A stretch of 64,000 bases of DNA, from NCBI GenBank assembly GCA_026686845.1, contig JAIVEN010000007.1, positions 35,461,001 to 35,525,000 of the forward strand, given 5' to 3'. This DNA is from Adenanthera pavonina (lineage: Eukaryota > Streptophyta > Magnoliopsida > Fabales > Fabaceae). Below are positions 38,272 through 49,420 of the stretch, piece after piece. Positions within the stretch are counted from its first letter, which is position 1. Each line of letters begins with the position of its first letter. Made by a program: the position numbers and the translations under genes. Under the pieces are notes generated by a model. It was not told the DNA's origin. It did no database searches and saw only the letters and a program-made list of their open reading frames with translations.

Positions 38272-39515
38272 GCCTAGAAACAATAAACTTCCATTCCATA
38301 TAACAGATGAGAAATTAATACAAGTGTATAACAGAAATCAGAAAACACTAGCCCTTAACAACCATCCACATTAGCCTGCACAAAATGAAAAAAGGAGAAG
38401 GGGGGAGCAAAAAGCCCCTCCCTCAAGTGCACATCCTCCTAGCACCACAATTAGCTAGCATATCAGCAGCCTTGTTGGCAATTCTAGGAATCCACTGGAC
38501 CTTGTAAGAAGCCAGTGAAGACAAATTAAGTTTGATATCATCAATGATACAACACTTCCAATCTGCACCAACCAATCACCATTCTCAGCTTTAACCAACT
38601 CCTTATAGTCAGATTCCAGCAAACTTGATTTCCGCATAATACCCCAATTCCTCCTTGGCCCTCAGCATCAAATAACAGCCAGCTACATTTATTTTCATGT
38701 AGCCAGGTTTAGGATCACATCAAGCTTGATCATGAACAACACTGACTTCCTCATGTTGCACAACCTGCACCTCCCAACCATTGGCACTCTAGAATTCAGC
38801 TAGAAACTTCTGGGCTAATTCCGTTGTGCTAACAGTATCAACCACTTTCCTTTCATAAATCCACGCATTTCTAGCTTTCCAAATAAACCAACATAACACG
38901 GCAATCAAGGCTTTATCATATTCAGTCACCTGAGTATCAGCCGATAGATCCCAAAGCCATTTGTCAAAAGCTATAAATACTGCAAGCATCCACCTTCAAT
39001 GCCAAACTACTACCAAACCACACCCTCTTTGGTCTTTAATCCTTCACATAACAGCAATAGATGCTCTATAGTTTCAACACTACCAAAGCAAATTTGACAC
39101 ACAGGATTTGTGCTGCACTTTCTTCTACAAAGATTTTCCTTAGTAGGTACTGCACCTCTACAAACCCTTCATAGAAAATGCTTCACTTTAGGTGGAACTC
39201 TCAACTTCCAATTCAGTTTCAATAGCTTGCTAGGGATCTGATGAGAGCAACCAGGATAATCAGACTTCACCACCTGGTTCTTGGCCTTTGTAAATCTGTG
39301 AACCAATTTCACTGTGAACTCGCCATTTTTACAGCAATTCCATACTTCCCCACAAGCATTACCAGGTATAGGAATTTTCTTGATTTCCATCTTTTCAGAT
39401 TCAGTATGCTAATCATTAACTTTAGACAAATCCCTACGTCCATTATTTATCACCTCAGCCAAACTGCATACAGTCAAAACATCATCAGGAGGGTTAGATT
39501 TTTTATTCTTAATAA
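38272..39515 (-). mobile_element. L1-type LINE 3' remnant (zf-RVT and RNase H), shared with the copy 3 flank
   Basis: On the minus strand, in order: KMEIKKIPIPGNACGEVWNC, VPPKVKHFL, the Cys-rich KCSTNPVCQICF zf-RVT-like motif, WFIWKARNAWIYER, then LLESDYKELV and a C-terminal IPRIANKAADMLAN-like stretch of the RNase H domain. The plus-strand T-run at 38263-38271 is its poly(A) tail, so the 3' end is TTTCTAGGC-A(n). Frameshifts and stops make it a pseudogene. Upstream parts (endonuclease, RT) are absent, so it is 5'-truncated near 39515. The same insert occurs at 61988-63190. Confidence 0.8.
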
Positions 39516-40739
39516 TATATGCTTCATATGTTTAGCTTAAAACCAAACATCAACAGAAACTAGATAGTAGGACCTGTGTATATGTATGGGATTAAAATAG
39601 TGGTATTTTTATGAATATATGGTCTTAAGATAATATATGAGGTGCAAAGCACAAAAACAGCAAATTCAAAATGAGGACCTTCATCATCCATTTGAGATTC
39701 GTTGCAAAAAGTGTAAAACCACCAATCACTTGTTCCTCACTTCAGCTCCAATCTTCCTAGCAATAATCACAGAAGTGATCATATTCAAGAATAATCCATG
39801 CTCCGACAACTAACCAAATCTCTGATTAGTCTTGAAGGATAAATCTACAATGTTGTTTGAATTATAACTCGCATGAGGTTTTCCATCATCTAATCTCAAT
39901 TTCACAGCGCATCTTTTTAAACTCTTGAAGCCTATCAAAGAAGATATGTATCAGATTTATTGGAGAAATTCTTGATGATTGTATGGTATTTGTTCTGTAT
40001 CAAATTTGTTCTGTATCCAATGTTGCTATATGTTTTTGATAACCAGTGAACATTATCTCTGCAAAATGGAGTTTTACTGTGACTAGCTTCTATTTTCTAG
40101 GCAAAACAAATATTAAGTCAAAGAAATAGAAGTAACGTGTTCATTCATATACAGTTCAGCATCGGTCATTGAAAGCCTAGACACATTTGAAGAGAGATGA
40201 TAGTCTGTACTAACATTACTATCCAATTAATAACAAATGGTGCTGAATGCCCAGTTTGATCCATTCTGCAGGTGGAACCTTTGGATTCGTATTCACATAC
40301 ATAAAAATTATGAACAGGAAGAATCTTGGATTACTTTTTGAAAAATAGAAATCCTTTTTTTTAAGTAATAAGACTATTCCAATTACAATACTCATAAAAA
40401 AAGAGCCTTAATAAATGAAAAGAAGAGACACCTTTCGCCCAGTATCAAAGGTTTTGAATCAAGATTTTCATATGGACAAAGTAGGGTATTTGTACATCTG
40501 ACACATAGTTTAAATATGAAAAATCTTCCTCAAGAAAAGGAAATATTGAATGAATTGATGGTAAATTATAAGATTGTCAAGTAGAATATTTTGAATATCT
40601 TCATATATCTTACTTCCATTGATTATTACCGTATTTCCACCTCAATTTATATAGAGAAAGTGCGGTGCTGGAGCAAGTAAAACATGTGAGTAACCACCGA
40701 ATGAATCAAGCTAAGAAAAAAACTTACATTTATAAAATA
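39516..40739. other. Duplicated 3' flank beyond the L1, non-coding
   Basis: Alignable to 63191-64000 almost throughout, with two indels. One is an interval of roughly 85 bp present at about 63412-63498 and missing after CCACCAAT near 39725. The other, of roughly 70 bp, is at about 63777-63852; in this copy it is replaced by a short repeated TTTGTTCTGTATC at 39987-40020. No gene is seen. Confidence 0.55.
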
Positions 40740-41147
40740 ATACTCCTCTTATCCTAATTATAAGACACCTTCCAGAAATTTTCATATTATAAGCCACCTT
40801 ACAAAATGTATTAAACATTTATGAAATTTTTTGGATATGCCCTTCATAATTGTACTATTGAATATAACCCTCTCTCTTTTCGAGGTTCTGATTAATGTAA
40901 GAACAAAAATATTCTCCCACACATGGACCACAAACCTCTTGTATTGAACTATAGTTTTCTACTTTCTCATTCATGTGCAGAAAGAGATCCCCACACACCA
41001 TTTAATTAATGATTTTAATTAAGGATAATTTTGATATGTTGTGATAATTTTTTAAAAACTCAATATCATCAACTAATTTTATTCACTTTTTTTAATCTAT
41101 ATAATTGGGTTAAAAGTGTATTGTAAATAGAAGTGGAAGGAATAATA
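40740..41147. repeat. MITE-like element in the copy 2 flank
   Basis: Begins ACTCCTCTTATCCTAATTAT and ends AATAGAAGTGGAAGGAATA, inverted CTCCT/AGGA-like termini. The interior word GGGTTAAAAGTGTATTG recalls family A. It is non-coding. Confidence 0.5.
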
Positions 41148-41275
41148 ATAAAAAGGAGGTTCCTTCAAATTAAATAATATAGCAGCATGGCAGAAGAAGA
41201 TCTTGATATACAGGCCCTGGTACCACTAGTGGAGCTAACTGGATGGCACACCATCACCACGCATGAGTCATTATT

Positions 41276-41352
41276 AGGAATATAACCTCGTAACTGGCTT
41301 TCCCCTGCCATCGTGGTTCCCTGCTATCTTATCGAGGAATATAACCTCGTAA
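41276..41352. repeat. 18-bp exact direct repeat around a 41-bp insert
   Basis: AGGAATATAACCTCGTAA at 41276-41293 is repeated at 41335-41352. The intervening 41 bp are CT-rich with CTGGCTTTCCCCTGCCATCG. It is immediately adjacent to three further micro-insertions. Confidence 0.7.
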
Positions 41353-41353
41353 A

Positions 41354-41402
41354 GGCAGAGAAGAACTTTTTTGTTTTTGGTATGGGCGGAGAAGAATCTT
41401 TT
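41354..41402. repeat. Micro-insertion with a 17-18-bp imperfect duplication
   Basis: GGCAGAGAAGAACTTTT (41354-41370) and GGCGGAGAAGAATCTTTT (41385-41402) flank TTGTTTTTGGTATG. On the minus strand the insert reads CATACC then an A-rich tail. Confidence 0.55.
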
Positions 41403-41427
41403 GTAACTTGTTTAAATTATTAATTCC

Positions 41428-41483
41428 AACATGGATCGACGAGTTTCATAAAAAAAAAAAGAAGAAAAACATGGATCTAAGAG
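41428..41483. repeat. Micro-insertion with an A-rich insert
   Basis: AACATGGATCGACGAG (41428-41443) and AACATGGATCTAAGAG (41468-41483) match at 13 of 16 positions and flank a 24-bp insert that starts TTTCAT and continues as eleven A and GAAGAAA. Confidence 0.55.
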
Positions 41484-41559
41484 TGGAAGCCATACGAGAG
41501 AAGAGCGAAATTGGGCCTGATCTCTGAGACCAAGTTTCATTTAGATGGTGAGAATGCTT

Positions 41560-41613
41560 AGGAAACGTCCTATTTCTTTTTTTTTTTTTTCATGCAAGGA
41601 AACGTCCTATTTC
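41560..41613. repeat. Micro-insertion with a 17-bp exact duplication
   Basis: AGGAAACGTCCTATTTC at 41560-41576 recurs at 41597-41613. The 20-bp insert is fourteen T then CATGCA, i.e. TGCATG plus an A14 tail on the minus strand. Confidence 0.8.
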
Positions 41614-42126
41614 CCTGTGATAAGTTCATCTCATAAATAATTTATATTTTAAATTTCTGATATTTTTTAATTTAAATCACTATTTTTTTGAAAAAATGAC
41701 TATTTTTAATTATGTCACATATATTAAAAAATTATTAAATTAATTAAATTTGTTTCAAATTTTATTTATTTTTAAGATTTATCCATAATTAAATATTATA
41801 TCTTTTCAATAGTCAATTGAATTATTTTTATTTACCATACTTAATGAGAAATATCTAGAAAAAAAACTTACTTACCATGAAATTCTTTCAATCACTTGTA
41901 TATATTTGAAACTTGAGGGATTAATGTTGTTTGATATGAGAGGAGGAGGGCGACCAATACCTACATGAATCAATTAAACGGAGACGAAGTCACCTCTTGG
42001 ACAAGCATGCATTTTCCCTTTTGTCCTTACATTCATTTCCTCCATGTCAGCCAATGCCATTATAAAATAATCAACTTCTTTAAGTGCCAGATTCAAGATG
42101 GAAGTAATTTTAATTTTAATTTTTTG

Positions 42127-43035
42127 ATATGATTTTAGATGTTCTAACAAAATATATACATAAGAAAATTTCAAAGTGTATACTTTTCACAAATGATCTA
42201 ATCTTAATTGAGAACTTAAGAGAAAAAAATCAACTATAAACTTAAGTTATGAAAACACATTTTGGAATTAAAAAGTTTTGTTTGATTAGAAGTAAGATGA
42301 AGTATATGCATTATAAATCTAATAAGAAATCAGTTAGAAATGATTTAAAAGTAAAAATTGGAGAGTAAACAATTCCAGAAGTGTCAAAGTTTAGATATTT
42401 AGGTAGAGTGATGGTGAAATTAATGGGAATGTTATACAAAGAATACAAATTGAGTGTTAAAGTATAGGAAAATATCATGAATTATTTGTAACTGCAATGT
42501 TATGCATAGAATACAAATTGAGTGGTTAAAGTATAGGAAAATATCATGAATTATTTGTAATCACAAAGTACCTACTAAACATCGAACAATTATAGAGTCA
42601 GCAATGATATATGGTAGTGAATGTTGGGTTCCGAAATGATAACAAAAGCATAAGATGGAAGTAGCAGAGATGAGAATGTTGAGATGGATGTATGGTCATA
42701 CAAAATTGAATAAGATACAAAATGACTATATATGAAGGAAAGTTGGCATGGCATCTATCGAGTAAAAAATGGTAGAAAATCGTTTAAGGTGGTTAAAGCA
42801 TATACAAAGAAGAGGACAAGAGGAGCCAGTGAGGAGAGTTGATTAAATAATTTGGAGTTTTATTAAAAGGTGTAGAGGAAGATAAAAAAAGACATCAAGG
42901 GAAGTTATAAAGAATGACCTTTTCAGAAATGATTTATCTGAGGAGATGATATTTGATAGAGCCCATTAGTGTCGTATAATCCATGTAGCTGACCTTATAT
43001 TAGTAGGATAAAAGCTAATGTTGTTGTTGTTTTAT
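42127..43035 (+). mobile_element. RTE-type LINE 3' fragment with a TTG-repeat tail
   Basis: Plus-strand reading: DMILDVLTKYIHK, then CILFTNDLILIENLR (a degraded FADD box, here FTND), SKMKYMHYKSNKK, VSKFRYLG-like, a MIYGSECWV-like stretch, VAEMRMLRWMYGHTKLNKI and, near the end, a MIFDRAH-like stretch. It finishes at about 43018-43035 in GTTGTTGTTGTT, the usual RTE tail. Stops and shifts are frequent, so it is inactive and strongly 5'-truncated. It contains a 68/69-bp direct tandem duplication at 42428-42564. It is closely related to the left-edge copy (1-1112) but in the opposite orientation. Confidence 0.82.
42428..42564 (+). repeat. Tandem duplication (68 + 69 bp) inside the RTE fragment
   Basis: Unit 42428-42495 and unit 42496-42564 both run from AATGTTATRCA to GAATTATTTGTAA and differ at only a few positions. 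The duplication is not part of the RTE consensus as remembered and is not expected to leave a usable frame. Confidence 0.8.
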
Positions 43036-43146
43036 ATAATTTTTTAATTTTTAATTTTTTTTTCTTATTTTTAATATTAATTATCAATATTTTTTTAAAA
43101 AAATATTACAATATGAGAAAGAAAGGGGTTATTAATTATAAATCAT

Positions 43147-43714
43147 GGGCAAAAGCACAATTTTGGTTCTTCAACTTTACACTAAGTTTTATTTTGGTCC
43201 CTTACTTTTATTTTGTTATTTCCTTTTAATCCTTTAATTTTTAAGATATAATAAAAAATTTTCCTATTACTAATAATGTTAAATAGGTTAATAGAAAATG
43301 CTAACAAAATATTATTCACTGTTGATACGTCAACATTAACTTATTCAATGTTGATATGTCAATATTTACTATTAAGTTATCAATATTTCTAGTTAATCTT
43401 GGGTTTAAAATATTGTTTAATTAAATTGAAATATTAAAAATAAATAATTACAAAAAATAAATTTCTAAACAAAACATTAATCTTAATTTTTTATCATAAA
43501 AATGAGTTGAATAACTATATAAACTTTAGAAAATACTTTGTTATTATTTAGAAATGATTTGCTAATATTTTCTACTAATATAATTAACAGTGTTAGTGAT
43601 AAGAAAAATTTTAATTATATTTTAAAAGTTAAAGGATTAGAAAGTAATAAAATAAAGTTAAATGACTAAAATAAAACATATATAAAGTTAAAGAACCAAA
43701 AATATGCTTTTGCC
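43147..43714. mobile_element. 568-bp TIR element with a perfect 8-bp target duplication
   Basis: TAAATCAT occurs at 43139-43146 and 43715-43722. The element begins GGGCAAAAGCACAATTTTGG and its right end is the inverse (GGCAAAAGCATATTTTTGG on the minus strand). The inverted similarity extends about 150 bp inward (TTTTATTTTGGTC, CTTTAATTTTTAA). There is no coding frame. The 8-bp duplication suggests hAT, although such GGGCAAAA elements can also belong to other DNA transposon groups. Confidence 0.8.
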
Positions 43715-43929
43715 TAAATCATTCATATAAAATACAAAAATACTAAGAAAACTTTGTTCTGATCTCACTTCTGCATGCCTTCATTTCATTCTGTCAATGG
43801 CTAAACCCTCTTGGAGAAACAAATGCATGCAATTTTAAAATACTTCAAAAGTGGCATACATATATGTCAATATTGAATACACTAAACCACAATATGGATC
43901 CACTATTCATTTGGCATGCGTCCCTAATT

Positions 43930-44102
43930 TACCACCAAGACGATGCAAAATTGCTAGTGGGTGGGGCCCTTCTTCCAAGGATGAAAAATTGCTTCTGGAG
44001 AAGAGGAAAGCTTTGTGGATATGCTGAAGCAAACAGAGCAACTTAAGGAGAAGAAAGAAAATGGTGAGATGTTGGACAAGGTCCTCATCAATGAGAATTT
44101 AG
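43930..44102 (+). pseudogene. Possible gene fragment encoding a charged coiled-coil stretch
   Basis: With one frameshift near 44010 the plus strand reads SSKDEKLLLEKRKA, then FVDMLKQTEQLKEKK and ENGEMLDKVLINENLA. This is a heptad-like, codon-rich stretch unlike the AT-rich surroundings. No start, splice or continuation was found on either side, and I do not recognise the protein. It may be a scrap of a captured or retroposed gene, or chance. Confidence 0.25.
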
Positions 44103-44984
44103 CGCCGGTTTGGTGTTCCACCTAATCAAATAAATTAGGCAAGCTTGTAAAATTGAAGTGGCCACTACTAACGTTAGTTGGATTGATTTGTCAAAAGCTC
44201 AACACTCCATGAATAGGATTTCAAGTTCAAATGAAAAATCATGTTTGAAACATCTTTTATTCAATTAAGATTAAATTGGACTCAAATTATAGTTGGAAAT
44301 AAATCAAACCCCTATCAGAAGCATGTGACCTAGCTTTTGTAACTAAATAAGTCAGATTCAAATCTACAAGGTGGTCTATTTAGGCCTTACCTCAAGCCTA
44401 TCAAACCAAACCTTTTTTTTTTTCATATTTTATATAATATAATATAATATATAATTTTAAATAGTTTTATTTTTATTATAATATAATATTATATTTTTAT
44501 TTTCAATATCTTAACCTACTAGTTTATTTGTTCATGGTATTGGTGTTTGTGTGATTACAATGATTGTATGATTATAATTGTTAGTATTATCTTAATTTTT
44601 TAAATTAATTTGATATAGGTTTATTAGATTAGTATGCTTTAAGAAGAAGGTGAGAGACTTATTTAAAACTTACAAGGTCTTGGTCTTCAAACTTACTTAA
44701 AGGTCTACTAGATTTAATAGGTATTTAAATAGATTTTAGATTATGTTAAGTCTTTTAAAGGTTTAGTCTTGAATTAAAAAAAATTCTATTTTAGGTTAAC
44801 AAAATAGGTTCAGATTTAAAATTTATTAGGCTAGTCTATCTTGTATAGTTAAGGTTTGACCTAAACCTAGGCTATTTCTATGCTTAACTCTAATATGAAT
44901 TAATTAGTAATTTCATATATCAAGTAATTTATTACTAGAAAGTGATGTGGCAATGTGCATAAAACTTAGAATGATGCTCACAAG
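44103..44984. other. AT-rich spacer with a hAT-type scrap
   Basis: 44330-44900 contains words like TCTATTTAGGCCTTACC at one end and CTAGGCTATTTCTATGCTTA at the other, reminiscent of the ends of the large hAT element that follows, but no target duplication was identified. There is no gene. Confidence 0.35.
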
Positions 44985-45959
44985 TAGGGGTGGGAATAGG
45001 TCAGGTCAGACCTTATTTAAATAGGTCAGGCCTGTAATGTAGGCCTTCGGCCTGAGCTTGGCCTATTAGTCTACTTAAGGCTTTTTTTTAGGCTCAGGTC
45101 TGAGCCTATATAAGGCCTGGCGTTTAATAGGCCTTCAAATAGGTTTGAAAGCCTCAGTCTATATAGGTCTTTAAATAGGCTTTTGACCTATTTAAAGCCT
45201 ATATAACAATCTGAAATAAGTTAAAAATATTTAATTTCACAGCATAATCTATTCAATCTATTTTAGTTTCTATTGTTTACTAATATTACATTTAACTATC
45301 AAAATGGCTCCTATAAAGTATGCAAAACTTATTTATCCATGTTCATTCGTCATTACTCTCCTATCAACCTACTAGATAAATTCCAAAGTGTTTGACAGAC
45401 ATTCATTAACCAAATTTCTCATACCTGTGACTATGCATCTCCCTTAGCCACTTACCTATACATGTTGGATGAAATTCATCATGACAAAGTAGTACTTGCA
45501 TGCTGCCTTTATCCTTATGCTCCACAAGACATATGTAGCATATGTGAAAAAAGAAATTAATTAACAAATGCAAAATTTTACCTAAAATAACAAAATCAAA
45601 ATTGCAAAAAAAAAAAAAAAGCTATTAGTTTTGAAATTGTACCTAACATAACCTGTAGGTGAATTTTTTGAAGTCCTAGCATTAGCAACATCTTATTCAC
45701 AATGGGCTAGTACCTAACAATAATGAGGAATAAAACAAATACAAGGAAAGCCAGCAGATTCTACTATGGTTTCCTCTTTATGATGTCTTCAAGTTCATAT
45801 CATCATATGGAAAGCCACAACACAATTATAAGATCATAAAAATACAATCAATACTGTAATACAATTATGAGTTTATATTAATAAAAACAACATCACAACA
45901 CAATTTCAAGTTTAGGATAATGCAAACAACACAAGTACAACAACAACTGAGATAGGAAC

Positions 45960-48900
45960 TGTCGCATCCGGAAAAATGTGACGAAAGAAAAAATGAGAAC
46001 AAATTGAGTTTTTCTAGCGAAAACCGACTTGTGAGGAGTCGCCACCAAAATTTTGAGGGAAAATCTTGGGAAACCGAGTTAAAGAGGAAATGATGGTCTG
46101 CATAATCAGAGTTGAATTCGGGAGTCGATTGTGCGTAGGGAAGGTGTTAGGCATCCCACAACATCCGTTTCTTGGAACGGTTACGTTATGTTGATTGTGC
46201 AAATTAATATGGTTTTAAAAGTATTTTGGTCTTCCTTTTATCATTCACATGCAAGAACAAAGGTAGAGAAGAAATTAGGAAAATTTGAGAAATTTAGAAA
46301 ACAAAATAAAGAAACTAAATTACATTAGAAATTGAGGAGATTTAAGAAAAAATGAGAAAAAGGAATTGGAAAATAAATTGAAAAATATTTATTTATATAC
46401 AAAGGCGGACTTGACCCAGGATCAGAGTCTGGGGCCTACGTATCCTATGATGGGAATCAAAGGCCACGTAGTTCGGGACTAGAAATACGTGTCAGTTGGT
46501 TGGTATATTTTTTTTTAATTATAAAATTTTTATGAGAAGAGAAAGTTAATAATTTTACTTTTTACAAACAAAACAATTTTATGAGATTGAGTTAGTACGT
46601 TTTAATTTGCAAAAACTAATTTAATTTTGTTTATTTATTCTTATTTTATTTTGCTTTGAAAATATTTTTTTCTTTAACTTTTGGAAATGAATTTATTTGA
46701 TTTTTAACTTTTGAAAAACCATTGTATTTTCATTTTTATTTTTTTCTTTTATACTTTTGAAAATTTTTCCAAATAAAGAAAATCAATCTACTTGTGGCTG
46801 ACTCACAGTCGTGCCCGATAGATCAATTCCTTAATTACCTGCGGAAGTTCTAAATCTCGCGGTATAAAGGATTTATTGCATAAGTAAAGCAAGAATTTAG
46901 AAAATACTATTATTCTCTCATTTTGAGATAATAATTTTATTATATATTTAAAATAAAATTGGGAAGAAACTTGTCATTTTATCAAAATTCATTTATTTAT
47001 TTATATACTTATTATTTTTTAAAATATAATTATTTTCTCAAGAACGTTATCTAACTGATGCATCTACGTGGATTCGTAATCTCACGTGACAAACTCAGTA
47101 AACCCGAATATCTGCGTGAGTTCCAAAAACTTCACATGGTGTGATTATTAAATCAATTATTTCTATCATTATTTTTTATTTTTTTATTATTATTATTTTT
47201 TTAGTAAAATCACTAAATATCGTTATTTTGTTTAAAGCATTTTGAAATATATAAAAATTTACGCAATAAAAAGTTATTTATTTATTTTCACATAAAAATA
47301 AGATGGAAAGGTCATTGAGACTTATTATTATAATTAAACGTTGTTAATACACTCGTACAGCCCCGTAGACTCATACGGTGTAATTGTTTTAAGAGTCTGC
47401 GAAAACTCTAGGAAACCTTTGTGACCGATTGGTAAAACGGGATTAATGACACCATATTGCGAGTGCCAAAAGAACACGCAAGGAATTTAAACTGTTGTGA
47501 TTTATTAAAAGCCAAGACCTTGACTATCTTCTAGTTTCCTTCAATATTGTGACAATAGACTTGCTTAAAAAATAAGAACATCATGCCACCGACCTAAACC
47601 TCTTAGTAAAATAAATCTAATCAGTAAAATAAACTGCCACAAATTTCCAGGTATCTAAACAGATTTGAGGTCACATATACACTACACCACTCTCAACAAG
47701 CATCACGATACTCTACAACTTAAGTTCCAACTAAGACAATCATCACGGCTAAAAATCATCACAGGTTATTGTCAAATCAAGCTAAGATTTCATTATAGGA
47801 ATATAAAATGCCATTCCACACTTTCAGATGCAGACTTATAGGGTTCTAACGTTATCCTTGGAATGGACAAAATGCCTAAGCAAACACGTTTAACACCTAT
47901 CATGGCTAGGAGACCTCCATAATGCCTAACTAATCGGATGTATAATTTTTGAAAGAGCAAATGCAGAATCGATAAGCCCAAGATCAATCAAAGGTGAATA
48001 TGGCGATGCAAGGAGTGAAATCTTCTAACCATCTATCCAACATATCATATACCATTTTATTTTATTTTTTTAAAAACTCTATTAGCTCAGAAACCGAATC
48101 TCAATAGAGCAACTCATGGTTAAACAAAATTCGAAACCAAAAAACTCGAGAGAATGGGTCATTGTCCAGAAAGGATATTACGATTCGAATAAGGAAAAAT
48201 TACCAATCAAATGCCTCAGTCAACTAGTTTTCCCACTGCTTCTACGTTCTCGGTGTTCATAGCTACACTAATTTAGCCTTCGGACTTCATTCACGTTCTT
48301 TCCTTCCTACCACTCTGCCCGCTCTAATTTTCACACTCCCCTATCTTTCTTTGCATTGTTCTGTTGGCGATTTACCTTTCCTTCGCGTTCTCGGTCTCCA
48401 TCGTCTCACCTCCAGCCCTTTTCTGTCTCCACTGCTTTTGGTCTCAATTTCACCGCCTTCGTTTCCTTTGAACTTTCTTGCGGCCCTGGAAATCTCTCTC
48501 GGATTTTCAGCCCAAGTTTCTAGAGCTCCCCTACCGCGGCTCTCTCCGTTTTATGTCCATCGTGCTCCTGTGCTTGCCTCTCTTTTCCTTCTGCTTTTTA
48601 GTTTTCCTATGGTCGCCTCTATTTTCTGCTCATACTGCTTTCAGCCTCTGGCTCTTCTGTCTTCATCCAGTTTCATGCATGCCTTCCTTCGTTCCCCTTT
48701 TCTTTCAGTCTTGTGTGCTGCCTCTGCCTCTCTGTCTCTCGGTTGCCTGCTTTTCAGTTCTGCAGCTTCAGTCTCGCGGCTCCCTCTGTTTGCTTCTCTT
48801 CTGATGCCTATGCCCTAGTTGTTTAGGGCATGGCCCTTTGGGGTCCAAGTCCATGAGTCCAATTGTGGGCTCGTGGTATCTTGGGCCTAAAATTACCCCC

Positions 48901-49181
48901 TCCCCCCCCCCTTTTTTTTAAGTTTTTTTCTTTTTTTAATTAGTTTTTTTAATTGTTATTATTATTTTTTTGTTGTTTTCTTTTGTTTTGTTTTGTGTTT
49001 TGTTTTGTTTTGTTTTTGGTTATGTATTTGTATATTAATTTTATTTATTTAATTCTTGCAACTTTTTTCTTATTTTTATTTTTTTCATTTATATATTATT
49101 ATTTATTATTAACTTTATTTTATTTTATTTTATTTTTTGTTTTTTTTTATAAAATGCCCGGACAAAATGGGGGTGTTCACA
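45960..49181. mobile_element. 3.2-kb solo-LTR-like insertion within the hAT element
   Basis: Starts TGTCGCATCCGG and ends GTGTTCACA, with the 5-bp direct repeat GGAAC at 45955-45959 and 49182-49186: the TGT..ACA termini and 5-bp duplication of LTR retrotransposons. No gag, pol, PBS or second LTR is present, so a solo LTR is the simplest reading. Blocks such as GAGTCGCCACC, GGGAAGGTGTTAGGCATCCC and GGCCTACGTATCCTATGATG belong to a repeat common in plant genomes, possibly long LTRs of the Tat/Ogre type (from memory, uncertain). The CT-rich stretch 48340-48820 gives open frames without recognisable domains. A pre-existing local duplication of a 22-bp ACAAC-rich word lies just outside both ends. 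Confidence 0.7.
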
Positions 49182-49420
49182 GGAACAACACAAGTACAAC
49201 AACAATTTAAATCCAATCAAGCTAGACCAATGAACCTACAAGGTAATATGAAAAGAGGCTGTCATAACACTAATAATAATCAAGTCTTCAATATAATCTC
49301 TTCTTGTTCCGATATCTCCTACACAATGAGAAAAAAAAGTGACATGTTACACAATATAACTAGCCAAATAAATATATAACTAGACCTATGGAAAAAAAAA
49401 GAAGATTGCATTGAAGGTTC

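Noticed and set aside
38455..39390. Minus-strand frames that could be read as small genes with Cys-rich and RNase H-like domains
   Set aside because: They are consecutive pieces of an L1 LINE 3' region with frameshifts and a poly(A) end, and are repeated at 61988-63190.
48351..48818. 155-residue plus-strand open frame with several hydrophobic stretches
   Set aside because: It lies in the CT-rich part of the solo-LTR-like element. The pyrimidine-rich strand automatically yields Ser/Leu/Phe/Pro-rich frames in more than one phase. No domain, splice or leader evidence.
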